In this document: piece by piece, positions 1 to 7,926 of the stretch
Layout of the letters: every line of letters begins with the position of its first letter
How positions within the stretch are numbered: position 1 is the stretch's first letter
Origin: Nitrospinota bacterium
GTDB taxonomy: Bacteria; Nitrospinota_A; UBA7883; JADGGD01
Assembly (NCBI GenBank): GCA_015229165.1
Contig: JADGCD010000013.1
Location: forward strand, 1-19,572
Direction: 5' to 3'
DNA: 19,572 nucleotides
Program-made: the position numbers and the translations under genes
Notes under the pieces: model-generated
Seen by the model: only the letters and a program-made list of their open reading frames with translations
What the model was told of the DNA's origin: nothing
Databases searched by the model: none

Positions 1-591
1 CTAAGAAACTACCCCGACAGGGGCCACTGTCAGGTCAATACCGTCACTGTACACACCTTCGACAAATGCGGAAAAGCTTTTCGAACGCGTATTCGCAATA
101 TCTAGATGAGGGCCTATCAGCCGCGATCCGCTCAGCTTTTGATAGCGGTGGGTGGTAATCTCACTCAGCTTTTTTGATGGGGACGGAAGATTGTCTGGCT
201 GACGATATGGGTTTCTCTCTTGATATCTCTTTACCAACCCTTTTATTCCCAGTCCCCGCTCCACAGCGGCCAAATCGGCAAGGTACCAGCTTTCGAGTTC
301 GTGGCAGGCGATCCTGACGATAAAATCGCTCTTGCCCGACTTCGCGCATATATCGAGCAGTTTAGCTTTGATCTGTTTGCAGTCGCCCGCATCCTTGTCG
401 CGCAATATTACGAATCGAGCATCAGGCTTTTGATAGCTCCGCAACTTTATAAGCAACTGTTTTTCCAGATCGCTCTTCCCCTCAAACGGAACATAACGGC
501 AAGTGCAATCTTCAGGCATAATTTTTGGCAAAATACCTTTGAGCATTTCAACTGCCGACAGTTCCTCGAGAAAAAAGACGATTTCCCTCAC
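1..591 (-). CDS. DUF4276 family protein, TOPRIM-like putative nuclease partner of the adjacent ATPase
   Basis: A 196-residue protein resembling the DUF4276 family, which is related to the RloB/TOPRIM-like nucleases. Visible features are an N-terminal strand followed by two glutamates (IVFFLEE, residues 4-10), an acidic RDKD motif at 64-67 that fits the TOPRIM DxD position, and the family-typical HELESW block at 97-102. I chose the GTG at 589-591 as the start: it overlaps the TGA of the upstream ATPase (GTGA), has an AAGGAG ribosome site at 602-607, and begins exactly where the conserved strand begins. The frame stays open upstream to 627 but that part lies inside the ATPase gene and looks unconserved. 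The two genes are translationally coupled. By analogy with RloA/RloB, AbiL, PARIS and OLD systems the protein would be the effector nuclease; this role is inferred. The gene is clearly AT-richer than the genes downstream, which fits horizontal transfer. Confidence 0.8.
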   Translation of the reverse strand: MREIVFFLEELSAVEMLKGILPKIMPEDCTCRYVPFEGKSDLEKQLLIKLRSYQKPDARFVILRDKDAGDCKQIKAKLLDICAKSGKSDFIVRIACHELESWYLADLAAVERGLGIKGLVKRYQERNPYRQPDNLPSPSKKLSEITTHRYQKLSGSRLIGPHLDIANTRSKSFSAFVEGVYSDGIDLTVAPVGVVS

Positions 592-1775
592 TGCGGATCG
601 GCTCCTTCGAAGAATCCCTGTTTCCACAGGTAGCCCAACTTATCACCATCATCCATATAAGCTGCGATCTGTTGATCATCTTTCGCCCGTTTGACTTCCG
701 TATAGCCGCCTCTCTTGACAAGCCAAAATACTTCATCAAGATTAGCGGCATTCAAGAAGTCGGGGGAGTGGGTCGATATAAACGCCTGTCCGCCCCGGCG
801 AGCGTAATCCCGGAATTCCTCAGCGAGTTCTGCCAGCAAGTTTGGATACAACTGATTCTCCGGCTCCTCGACACACAAGAGGGGATGCGGAGCCGGATCG
901 TAAAGCAATATCAGATACGCGAACATTTTGATGGTGCCATCGGAGACGTAACGGGCAAGAAATGGATCTTCAAAAGCGCCGTCCTGGAACCGTAGCAGCA
1001 CTCTTCCTTCTTCCGTCTCCTTTGAATCGACTTTACTGATACCCGGAACGCGCTTTTTCAACTGTTCGACGATTCGATCAAAAGCATCGCGGTGTCTCTT
1101 GTATAGATATTCAGTGACAAGTGCCAGGTTTTCCCCCTCGCGAGAAAGATGCTCTGCGTATCCGGCCTCCTGTTCAGGACGCGCCTTTTGAATATGAAAA
1201 TCAGAAAGATGCCAGTTCGATATCAATTCACCTAAAGCCATGGCCGCCGGAAATTTCTGAAACTGCGCGAGGCCTTTCAAAGCGAGCGTGTCAGGTGATT
1301 TCAGGCTCTGGTTTTCGCGTTTCAACTCGGTTTGGTCTTCAACCTGATCCGGCTCATTAACGACAGCGACCCCACGGCCTCTTGAGAAATCGAGGAAATG
1401 CCATGGTTGTCCTTTGCTACCCCTGCGATATTTCAACAATTCCTTTTCAACTACTGGGGAGCCGTCCACCTCATCGATTGACAACTGATACGTAACACGG
1501 GGCGCCGAGGATGTTTGACGAAACTTAATCTCTATCTCGATGGGACCCTCGGCATTCCTGCTCCGTACTTCCTGAAAGCCGCGACTGCCACCCAATTTGG
1601 TCAGGGCGACGTGAACGTTATCGGTCAACGCGTCCTTCAGAAAACCGAACACGCTAAACAATGTCGATTTTCCGGTGCCGTTGGCCCCGACGAGGATGCA
1701 CATCTGAGGAATATCACGCAATTCGACATCTTTGAACGCACGAAAATTCTTAAGTCGAATACTTTCGATCTGCAT
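588..1775 (-). CDS. AAA family ATPase (AAA_15/AAA_21, OLD/RloA-like)
   Basis: A 395-residue SMC/ABC-type ATPase. It opens with the typical MQIESIRLKNFRAF strand, followed by Walker A GANGTGKST at residues 30-38. The C-terminal half carries a Walker B block LLCVEEPEN at about 299-307 and a STHSP switch histidine near 336, the layout of OLD-family and RloA ATPases. No TOPRIM domain is fused; the DUF4276 gene directly downstream, overlapping by 4 bp, probably supplies it, so the pair resembles a split OLD-like system. The ATG at 1773-1775 has a GGAGG ribosome site at 1783-1787, and a good sigma-70-type promoter lies at 1838-1865. Family knowledge suggests the ATPase senses phage interference and releases or activates the partner; nothing in the sequence identifies the trigger. 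Base composition is AT-richer than the core genes of the window. Confidence 0.85.
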   Translation of the reverse strand: MQIESIRLKNFRAFKDVELRDIPQMCILVGANGTGKSTLFSVFGFLKDALTDNVHVALTKLGGSRGFQEVRSRNAEGPIEIEIKFRQTSSAPRVTYQLSIDEVDGSPVVEKELLKYRRGSKGQPWHFLDFSRGRGVAVVNEPDQVEDQTELKRENQSLKSPDTLALKGLAQFQKFPAAMALGELISNWHLSDFHIQKARPEQEAGYAEHLSREGENLALVTEYLYKRHRDAFDRIVEQLKKRVPGISKVDSKETEEGRVLLRFQDGAFEDPFLARYVSDGTIKMFAYLILLYDPAPHPLLCVEEPENQLYPNLLAELAEEFRDYARRGGQAFISTHSPDFLNAANLDEVFWLVKRGGYTEVKRAKDDQQIAAYMDDGDKLGYLWKQGFFEGADPQ

Positions 1776-1837
1776 AACATTGCCTCCGGGGTCGCGCTAG
1801 AAGCGATGGTCTGTGAAACGTCGCTTTGAATGGGGAA

Positions 1838-1865
1838 ATTATACCCGTTAATAGGGACGGGACAA
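1838..1865 (-). promoter_or_regulatory. Sigma-70-like promoter of the ATPase/DUF4276 operon
   Basis: On the minus strand TTGTCC (plus 1860-1865) is followed after 16 bp by a perfect TATAAT (plus 1838-1843). Transcription would start near 1830, about 55 nt upstream of the ATPase ATG. It gives the two-gene cassette its own promoter, independent of the ridA-like gene behind it. Confidence 0.6.
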
Positions 1866-1914
1866 AGAGGCGTCGTTCGGTTGCACCTTTGTCGATTAGA
1901 GACTCTTCACAATT

Positions 1915-1941
1915 CCCTCAACGGAATGAGGGGGCGCCCCC
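1915..1941 (-). terminator. Possible weak terminator behind the RidA-family gene
   Basis: Between the ridA-like stop and the ATPase promoter lie a hairpin with arms CCCTCA (1915-1920) and TGAGGG (1927-1932) and a 12-bp palindrome GGGGGCGCCCCC (1930-1941). Only a short AATTGT follows on the minus strand, so termination would be weak or factor-dependent. The two structures overlap and are alternatives. Confidence 0.3.
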
Positions 1942-1975
1942 GTCCCTCGCGGGGTTCCCAGCCAGGGGTCTCCCT

Positions 1976-2341
1976 TCATCCCCCCACAATCGCGTCGGCT
2001 TCGATTTCGACGAGGAGCGCGGGGTCGATCAGTTTGCTCACCTCCACCATCGTCGTGGCGGGGCGGATGTCGCTGAAGACTTCCCCGTGGGCTTTGGCGG
2101 CGATCTCCCATTCGGCGATGTTGACGAGGTACATCCGGGTGCGGACGACGTCTTTCATCGACGCCCCCGCTTGCTTGAGCGCGGCTTCGATGGTGGCCAG
2201 GGCCCCTTTGGTCTGCTCGTACAGGTCGGCGCCGGGCGCCGTGGTGCCGGAGACGGAGATATGGTTCCCCACGACGACGGCGCGGGAATAACCGATGATC
2301 GGCTCCCACTTGGAGCCGGTGGAGATGTTCTTTCGTTCCAT
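1976..2341 (-). CDS. RidA/YjgF/YER057c family protein lacking the canonical catalytic arginine
   Basis: A 121-residue, single-domain protein of the Rid family, the usual length for these trimeric proteins. Family hallmarks are visible: SGTTAPGADLYEQT in the first half, VVRTRMYLVNI in the middle, and the C-terminal VEVSKLIDPALLVEIEADAIV strand pair. In E. coli RidA the arginine that binds the imine carboxylate precedes the CVEV strand (ARSCVEV). Here the aligned residues are ATTMVEV, so a threonine stands in that place and 2-aminoacrylate deaminase activity is doubtful; a different small ligand or reaction is likely. The ATG at 2339-2341 has a GAGGA ribosome site just upstream. The open frame extends to 2401 but without a better start. 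The Cys-rich lipoprotein gene ends 61 bp upstream and may be cotranscribed. Confidence 0.85.
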   Translation of the reverse strand: MERKNISTGSKWEPIIGYSRAVVVGNHISVSGTTAPGADLYEQTKGALATIEAALKQAGASMKDVVRTRMYLVNIAEWEIAAKAHGEVFSDIRPATTMVEVSKLIDPALLVEIEADAIVGG

Positions 2342-2402
2342 GCGATCCTCGCTGGTTGGAGTTGAGCCGCACAGCATACCACAGCGGTGGGACGCCCCCA
2401 CC

Positions 2403-3239
2403 TTACTCGATGTTTATGGTCACAAGGACGGGAATATGGTGGTCCGCCGCCGGGGCGCCGTCGGCTGCCCCTTCCCATCCATCAACCCAGAATAGAAGGT
2501 CTTCCGGTCCCGGAAAGATGCCGTAGTAGGGACGGCAGTACTCCACCACCCCCTCGCGCGGCGCCTCCCCCTCCAGACCGGTCACCTGTAGCATGCAGCC
2601 ACATTCCACGCATAGACGGATGCAGGTTCCTTCGCCGACAACACGCAGCCGCCCCGCTCCCCCGTTCGTGACGGCGATCCGCCCCACCTCCCGGCAGATC
2701 CCCTCGTCGGCCTTGACGCTCCCCCCCTGCATCGTCTGGGGGATGACGGAGAGGATCGGTCGGCTTCGGTCGGGCTTCGCAATCCGGACGGCGAGGGTCA
2801 CCTCCAGGGGGGGAAGCTCCGTGCCCCGGTCGATCTCACCCACGACTCTGGTCTCCCCGGCCTTGAGGCCGTAGAGGAGATTACTCGCCGGGTCGGCCCG
2901 GACGAAGGCCGGGTCGAAGGTCTTCCAGACGAAGCAGTTACCGATATCGTCGGTCACATCGGTCTTGACGACCCCCCATTCGACGGAATAGGTGGTGGCG
3001 CGTATGTTCTGCGGCCAGCGTCCGGCGCCCCCCTTCACCAGTTCCAGCGGGTAGACCTCCTGCTCCAGCTCTCGAAACTCCCCGGTGTCAAACCACGGCT
3101 GCCCGGGGCAGTAGAGGCCCGAGTAATGACACTCCGGATCCTTAGAGCAGGAGTCGTCGGGGCCCATAGGACAGGCGGCGAGGAGGGGGGGGAGAAGGAG
3201 CAGGAGCGGGAGGAGGAGGCGTCGGGCCTTCATACGCAT
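2403..3239 (-). CDS. Cysteine-rich lipoprotein of unknown function
   Basis: A 278-residue predicted lipoprotein. It starts MRMKARR, has a leucine-rich hydrophobic core and a lipobox LLAAC with the lipidated cysteine at about residue 23, so it should be anchored in the outer or inner membrane. The mature N-terminus is rich in cysteine (CPMGPDDSC, PEC, YC), and three more cysteines cluster in the last third (ECGC region), suggesting disulfides in the periplasm or at the surface. The middle (FVWKTFDPAFVRAD followed by AGETRVVGEI) is reminiscent of a BIG2 immunoglobulin-like strand pattern, which is a weak impression only. I see no catalytic motif. The ATG at 3237-3239 was chosen over the TTG at 3242 and the ATG at 3233; a promoter lies about 30 bp upstream. 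Function unknown. Confidence 0.75.
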   Translation of the reverse strand: MRMKARRLLLPLLLLLPPLLAACPMGPDDSCSKDPECHYSGLYCPGQPWFDTGEFRELEQEVYPLELVKGGAGRWPQNIRATTYSVEWGVVKTDVTDDIGNCFVWKTFDPAFVRADPASNLLYGLKAGETRVVGEIDRGTELPPLEVTLAVRIAKPDRSRPILSVIPQTMQGGSVKADEGICREVGRIAVTNGGAGRLRVVGEGTCIRLCVECGCMLQVTGLEGEAPREGVVEYCRPYYGIFPGPEDLLFWVDGWEGAADGAPAADHHIPVLVTINIE

Positions 3240-3266
3240 CAACCGATCCGTTGAGGGATGAACGAT

Positions 3267-3294
3267 CCTATATCCGAACCATCCCGCCTGTCAA
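3267..3294 (-). promoter_or_regulatory. Promoter of the lipoprotein gene
   Basis: A perfect minus-strand TTGACA (plus 3289-3294) is followed after 16 bp by TATAGG (plus 3267-3272). The predicted start of transcription near 3260 leaves a leader of about 20 nt before the ATG at 3239, which supports that start codon. Confidence 0.55.
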
Positions 3295-3331
3295 TAAATC
3301 TATCACCCCAGCCGGGGCAGGGGGGGGGCGA

Positions 3332-5023
3332 TCAGCCGAGCGCCTCTTCCGCCCATTTCAATGCGGCGCCAGTGGCTTTCTCGCCGGTGGCCATCCGGGC
3401 CAGCTCGGCCACGCGCCCTTTCCGGTCGAGCGCGGCGACGGTGACGGTGGTTGAATCACCGTCGCTCTCTTTTTCCACTTTCAGGTGCGTATCCGCCGAG
3501 CGGGCCACCTGCGCAAGGTGGGTGACGCAAAAGACCTGCGACTTTTTCGCCAGCTCTTTCATCTTCTCCCCCAGCCGGTCGCCGGTGACGCCGCCGACGC
3601 CGGTGTCGACCTCGTCGAAGATCATCACCGGGGCGGGCTGGCTTCCGGCCAACGCGCTCTTGACCGCCAGCATGACCCGGCTGATCTCGCCACCGGAGGC
3701 GATCTTCGCCAGCGGTCGCGGCGGCTCGCCGGGATTGGCGGTAAAGAGCATCTCCCCTGCGCCAATGCCGGTGGGGGTCAACTGCACCGGGCGCCCGTCT
3801 TTGACACAGGGGGAGTGAGGGTCGTCGTCGTAGGTGAAGGCGACGGCCAGTTCGGCTTTCCCCATGGAGAGGTCGGCAAGATCGGCCTTCACCTCTTTGA
3901 CGAATTTCTTCGCCCCTTTGTTCCGCTTCTCGTCGAGACGCAGCGCCGCCTCGGCGGCGGCTTCGCCCAATGCGGCGACCTCTTTTTCCAGTTTCTCGAC
4001 GGAGCCCTGATCGAACCGCAACGTCGCCAGCTCTTCGGCGGCCCGTTGTCCGAAGGCGATGACAGCATCGACGCTCTCACCATACTTTCGTTTCAGACCC
4101 CGGATCAGGTCGAGCCGGTCGTCCACGGCCAACAGCCGGTCGGGATCGGCTTCGATGCCGGAGGCGTAGGCGCGCAGGTCGTTGGCGCCCTCTTCCAGCG
4201 CGATGAGCGCCCCGGCGACGGTCTCCTTGAGCGGGGCCAACGCCGGATCGACCTCAACGATTTTCTCAATCAACAACAGCGCCCCCCCGACGTCGCCGGT
4301 GGCGGCGCCGTCGGCCTCGTCGATCCCCTCCACCGCCCCTTGCGCCCAGCCGAGGATTTTCTCCGCGTTGGCGAGGATTCCCTTCTCCCGGAGCAGTTCC
4401 TCCTCCTCGCCGGGGGTCAGCCCGGCGGCGGCGATCTCTTCCGCCTGAAAGGTGAGCATGTCCAGTTTCCGCTCGGTTTCCCCCCGGTTGGCATGGAGCC
4501 GTTCGAGCTTTCGGGCGGCGTCGCGCCATGCGTCGAACCGGGCGGCGTAGCCGTCGACGTCGCCGTCGAGCCCGAGAAACGTGTCGAGAAACGGGACGTG
4601 CCGGGCCGGATCGAACAGCGACTGGCTCTCGTGCTGTCCGTGGAGGTCGACCAACAGGTCGGCGACGTCCCGCACCTGCCCCACGGTGGCGGGCGCTCCG
4701 TTGAGGTAGGCCTTGTTGCGTCCGTTGCGGGTGACGACGCGGCGGACCAGCAGCTCGCCGTCGTCGTCGAAGTCGTTCTCCGCAAGCCATCGGCGGGCGG
4801 CCGGGGCGTGGGCGAGATCGAACCGCAGGGTGATGTCGGCCTTCTCGGCCCCGGCCCGAACGGCTTCGTCGCCGGGGCGGGCGCCCAACGCCAAGTCGAT
4901 GGCGTCAACGAGGATCGATTTCCCCGCGCCGGTCTCGCCGGTCAGGGCGGTGAAACCGGCGCCGAAGGTCAGGTCGGCGGCGCGGACGATGGCGAAGTCC
5001 CGGACCGAAAGCTCGATGAGCAT
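3332..5023 (-). CDS. recN: DNA repair protein RecN
   Basis: A 563-residue SMC-like ATPase acting in double-strand break repair by recombination; the length fits RecN (about 550). Walker A GETGAGKS is at residues 29-36, the central part is a long charged coiled coil, and the C-terminal head has the ABC signature ASGGEISRVMLA and Walker B VMIFDEVDTGVGG, followed by the CVTHLAQVA switch histidine. The ATG at 5021-5023 lies one base after the TGA of the upstream GGDEF gene (TGACATG). No Shine-Dalgarno precedes it: the upstream bases on the coding strand are pyrimidine-rich, so translation probably depends on coupling to the gene before it. It is the last gene of a nadK-GGDEF-recN operon; a short CCCC/GGGG hairpin at about 3305-3316 follows the stop. 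Confidence 0.97.
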   Translation of the reverse strand: MLIELSVRDFAIVRAADLTFGAGFTALTGETGAGKSILVDAIDLALGARPGDEAVRAGAEKADITLRFDLAHAPAARRWLAENDFDDDGELLVRRVVTRNGRNKAYLNGAPATVGQVRDVADLLVDLHGQHESQSLFDPARHVPFLDTFLGLDGDVDGYAARFDAWRDAARKLERLHANRGETERKLDMLTFQAEEIAAAGLTPGEEEELLREKGILANAEKILGWAQGAVEGIDEADGAATGDVGGALLLIEKIVEVDPALAPLKETVAGALIALEEGANDLRAYASGIEADPDRLLAVDDRLDLIRGLKRKYGESVDAVIAFGQRAAEELATLRFDQGSVEKLEKEVAALGEAAAEAALRLDEKRNKGAKKFVKEVKADLADLSMGKAELAVAFTYDDDPHSPCVKDGRPVQLTPTGIGAGEMLFTANPGEPPRPLAKIASGGEISRVMLAVKSALAGSQPAPVMIFDEVDTGVGGVTGDRLGEKMKELAKKSQVFCVTHLAQVARSADTHLKVEKESDGDSTTVTVAALDRKGRVAELARMATGEKATGAALKWAEEALG

Positions 5024-5024
5024 G

Positions 5025-6101
5025 TCAGTGGGGGAGCGGAGGGGAGTCGAGCTGGCCTTCGGTCTTGATGACGTTGCGCCCGCTGCTCTTGGCCAGGTAG
5101 AGGGCGTCGTCGGCCCGTTTCAGGATGTTGGCCGGCCCTCCGTCAAGGGTGATGGCGGCCACGCCGCCGGAGATGGTGATGGCCTCGACTTTCCCCCGGA
5201 TGGTGAACTCGTTGGCCTCCACCGCTTTGCGGGCGCTCTCGGCCAGCTTGCGGGCGTCTTCGGCGCCCCGCCCCCGGATGAGGGCGGCGAACTCTTCGCC
5301 GCCGAAGCGGTAGAGGCGCCCCGCCCCCAGCAGGACGTGGCTGACGATGGTGGCGATGGCCACCAGCGCGTTGTCCCCCACCGGATGGCCGTAGGTGTCG
5401 TTGATCCGCTTGAACTTGTCGATGTCGAAGATCACCAGCCCCGAGACGGCGCCCTGCCGCTTGACCCACTCGATCTCTCCGGCGAAATCCTCGTTGAAGG
5501 CGCGCCGGTTGGCGATGCCGGTCAGGTCGTCGCGGCGGGCGTCGGCCATGGCCTTGTAGAGCGACTGGCGCAGGTCGTCCATGCTCTGGCGGTAGGTGGA
5601 GAGATGGTCGCCGACGGAACGGTTCTCCCGAACCGCCTCGTCGGTGGCCGCCTGCAGGGTGCGGACGATCTGGCGGACGTTCTCGGCCGAGTCGTCGTCG
5701 GAGATGGAGCGGTTCAGGTCGGAGAGTTTCTCGGCGTAGTTGCGGTTGTGGGCGGAAAGCTTGGCCAGATCTTCGGTGATGGGCGCAAGGATCCGCTGGG
5801 CGGCGTTGTTGACCTTGTCGAGCACCGCCATTTCGCCCGCCATCTTGTCGACCAGCTCCTCCTCGCCGGTCCGCTCGAAGTGGCGCCGGTAGAGGTCCAA
5901 GTGGAGGTCTTCGTCGAAGAGGGCGTTTCGGGCCTTGAGCTGGTCGATCTCCTCTTTCAGCTCGATCTTGCGCCCGTCGTAATACTCGTACCAGATGAGG
6001 TAGTTCGTGGGAGTGATGGGGATGGCCCGCTCGCTCATGAACGGGATCGCGGCCCGGGCGATCTGGGTGGAGCGGGCGAAATTCTCTTTACGCGCCGACA
6101 T
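5025..6101 (-). CDS. GGDEF diguanylate cyclase with N-terminal helical domain
   Basis: A 358-residue predicted cytosolic diguanylate cyclase making c-di-GMP from two GTP. Residues 1-190 are a helical region with an N-terminal block (IPITPTNYLIWYEYYDG) seen before many stand-alone GGDEF domains. The catalytic domain starts at DDLTGIANRRAF and carries FDIDKFKRIND and the active-site GGEEF at 267-271, all intact. The inhibitory RxxD I-site expected just upstream is replaced by LGAG, so product inhibition through that site is unlikely. No membrane segment is seen. The ATG at 6099-6101 has a GGGGGGAG ribosome site and overlaps the end of nadK by 14 bp; recN follows after 1 bp. Its position between two housekeeping genes makes constitutive expression likely. 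The input signal is unknown. Confidence 0.92.
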   Translation of the reverse strand: MSARKENFARSTQIARAAIPFMSERAIPITPTNYLIWYEYYDGRKIELKEEIDQLKARNALFDEDLHLDLYRRHFERTGEEELVDKMAGEMAVLDKVNNAAQRILAPITEDLAKLSAHNRNYAEKLSDLNRSISDDDSAENVRQIVRTLQAATDEAVRENRSVGDHLSTYRQSMDDLRQSLYKAMADARRDDLTGIANRRAFNEDFAGEIEWVKRQGAVSGLVIFDIDKFKRINDTYGHPVGDNALVAIATIVSHVLLGAGRLYRFGGEEFAALIRGRGAEDARKLAESARKAVEANEFTIRGKVEAITISGGVAAITLDGGPANILKRADDALYLAKSSGRNVIKTEGQLDSPPLPH

Positions 6102-6984
6102 GACGGATGGTCTCCCCCCATTTGAGCTTGCTGCGCAGCAGATGGTAGTAGTCGTTGTCCGACGACAGGATCACCCGGGTCACCTGCCGCGAACGGCGGA
6201 CCTCGATCCGGTCCCGGACGGAGAGCTGGTACCCCACCTGGCCGTCCAGCGTGGCCACCGCCTCGTTGGCCATGTTCCCGTCGGTCAGGGTGATGGCGAT
6301 GGTCGACCGGTCGGCGATGACGATGGGGCGGTTGGAGAGGGTGTGGGGGCAGATGGGGCTAATGATCACCCCGGCCAGACTCGGGTGGACGATGGGCCCG
6401 CCCGCGGCCAGATTGTAGGCGGTGGAGCCGGTGGGCGTGGAGACGATGAGACCGTCGGCGGTGTAGTTGTTCAGCAACAGCCCGTCCACCTTGACCCGGA
6501 CCTGGACCATGCGGGCCAGCGCCCCCCGGTTGATGACCAGGTCGTTGAGAACCGTGCAGGCGGCCACCTGGCGCCCTTCGCGGCTGATCGTGGCGTCGAG
6601 CATGATCCGGTCCTCGAACCGGTAGTCCCCGGCCAAGACCCGCGCCAGCACCGGCAGGGTCTCCTCGTAGCGGAACTCGGTCAGGAATCCGAGGCTCCCC
6701 AGGTTGATGCCGAGAATCGGGATGGTCCGTTTCTCCATCATCCGGGCGATGGAGAGGAACGTCCCGTCCCCCCCGAGAACCACCAGCAGGTCGACCTGCT
6801 CCATCAGACCGCTGCGCTCGATGTCGGAGGTGAGCCCGGCCGCCTCGGCGCTCTCCCGGTCGATGAGGCAGGCCAGCCCCCGCTCGGCGAGGAAGGCGGC
6901 GACCGCACGAATCCCTTCCGCCGCAAGGGGATGATGGGCCTTTGCGACCACGCCGACGCTGGTGATGGGTTGTTCGTGGCTCAT
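6088..6984 (-). CDS. nadK: NAD kinase
   Basis: A 298-residue ATP/polyphosphate-dependent NAD kinase, the enzyme that makes NADP. The signature GGDGT is at residues 71-75 (VVLGGDGTFLSIARMM), followed by GINLGSLGFLTE, the LNDLVINRG segment, the NAD-binding TPTGSTAYNLAAGGPIVHP loop and the ISPICPHTLSNRPIV block, all as expected. The ATG at 6982-6984 was selected because homology begins with VGVVAKAHHPLA; the frame is open to 7209 but would run into the divergent bamD gene. The ribosome site is weak. The gene heads an operon with the GGDEF and recN genes; nadK-recN adjacency is common in bacteria, so the GGDEF gene looks like an insertion between them. Confidence 0.96.
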   Translation of the reverse strand: MSHEQPITSVGVVAKAHHPLAAEGIRAVAAFLAERGLACLIDRESAEAAGLTSDIERSGLMEQVDLLVVLGGDGTFLSIARMMEKRTIPILGINLGSLGFLTEFRYEETLPVLARVLAGDYRFEDRIMLDATISREGRQVAACTVLNDLVINRGALARMVQVRVKVDGLLLNNYTADGLIVSTPTGSTAYNLAAGGPIVHPSLAGVIISPICPHTLSNRPIVIADRSTIAITLTDGNMANEAVATLDGQVGYQLSVRDRIEVRRSRQVTRVILSSDNDYYHLLRSKLKWGETIRHVGA

Positions 6985-7102
6985 AAGAGTATGAACCCCG
7001 ATTTTATCACCCGGCGACAGGGAGGAGAAGAAAAGTCTCCCCCGCCCCGGTTTGAGGTATCCTGTTTGCCGGAAGCGACGAACGGACAGGTGGGAGATGA
7101 CC

Positions 7103-7849
7103 ATGCGACGAATGGCGGCGGCTCTTGGGGGGCTCCTCTTTTTGGCGGCCGGATGCGCCACCGATCCCCTGATCCAGCCCGACTCGGTCACAGTCAACCA
7201 GGCCAACAACTTCTACGCCCGGGAGCGCTTCTCGCAAGCCATCGAAGTCTACCGGAAGGCCATTGACGAGAATCCCGACTCTCCCTACCGGCGTCAGGCG
7301 TTGCTCGGGCTGGCCGACTCCCTCTACAAGGACGGCCAGTTCTTCGAGGCGGTGGTCTACTACGAGCGGTTCGGCGAGCTGTATCCCCTCGACCCGCTGA
7401 CGCCGCGAGCCCTCTTCTATATGGGGATGTGCCACTATCAGGACGCCCTCGACCCCGACCGGGACCAGACCAACACCGACAAGGCGATCCACCACTTCAA
7501 GGTCTTCCTCGAACTCTACCCGTCCAGCAAATACTCCCCCTTCGCCAAGGGGTTCAAGGAGGAGATGGAGGCCCGCCGGATCGAGTCGCGGCTGGAAGTG
7601 GCCCAGTTCTACTTCCGGTTGGACAAGAACGTGGCGGCCATCCGCCGGATCCGCGACTTCCTGACCCTCCATCCCGGCGCCGCGCAGGAGGCGGAGGCGT
7701 TCTTCATGCTGGCGACCTGCTACTACCGGGAGGAGGCCTTCAGCAAGGCGGCCCAGGTCTATACCATCCTGCTGGAGCGGTACCCCGACAGCCCGTGGGC
7801 CAAGGAGGCGATTCCCTACGCCGAAAAGTTGAGGATCAAGAAGGGGTAA
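7103..7849 (+). CDS. bamD: Outer membrane assembly lipoprotein BamD (TPR repeats)
   Basis: A 248-residue lipoprotein of the BAM complex that folds outer-membrane beta-barrel proteins. The signal peptide ends in the lipobox LAAGC with the lipidated cysteine at residue 18. The mature part is a row of TPR helices: YARERFSQAIEVYRKAIDENPDSPYRRQALLGLADSLYKDGQFFEAVVYYERF and later pairs, including a PSSKYSPFA turn and the C-terminal SKAAQVYTILLERYPDSPWAKEA repeat. This matches BamD/YfiO in length and layout. I chose the ATG at 7103 because GGGAG (7092-7096) lies 6 bp in front of it; the ATG at 7097 would abut that site. It is transcribed divergently from nadK, with about 118 bp between. Confidence 0.9.
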   Translation: MRRMAAALGGLLFLAAGCATDPLIQPDSVTVNQANNFYARERFSQAIEVYRKAIDENPDSPYRRQALLGLADSLYKDGQFFEAVVYYERFGELYPLDPLTPRALFYMGMCHYQDALDPDRDQTNTDKAIHHFKVFLELYPSSKYSPFAKGFKEEMEARRIESRLEVAQFYFRLDKNVAAIRRIRDFLTLHPGAAQEAEAFFMLATCYYREEAFSKAAQVYTILLERYPDSPWAKEAIPYAEKLRIKKG

Positions 7850-7872
7850 GCCTGGCGCAGGGCAGAAGGGGA

Positions 7873-7904
7873 CAAAAAGAGGCCGGGGGAGCTTCCCCCG
7901 GCCT
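7873..7904 (-). terminator. Rho-independent terminator between convergent genes
   Basis: A perfect 11-bp stem (AGGCCGGGGGA / TCCCCCGGCCT, 7880-7890 and 7894-7904) with a 3-nt loop. A run of five A (7874-7878) precedes it, giving TCTTTTTG on the minus strand, so it is best suited to stopping transcripts from the 67-aa gene. It lies 31 bp after bamD and may stop that transcript too, though no T-run follows on the plus strand. Confidence 0.8.
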
Positions 7905-7926
7905 GTGTCGTGTCCGGCTTGGTTTT

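Noticed and set aside
592..627. N-terminal extension of the DUF4276 gene to the ATG at 627
   Set aside because: The extra 12 residues lie inside the ATPase gene; a GTG with ribosome site and GTGA overlap lies at the point where homology begins.
3485..6125. Long plus-strand frames opposite recN and the GGDEF gene (527 and 470 codons)
   Set aside because: Low-complexity Gly/Val/Asp-rich or Ser/Arg-rich translations mirror the coding frames of recN and the cyclase; no ribosome sites or motifs.
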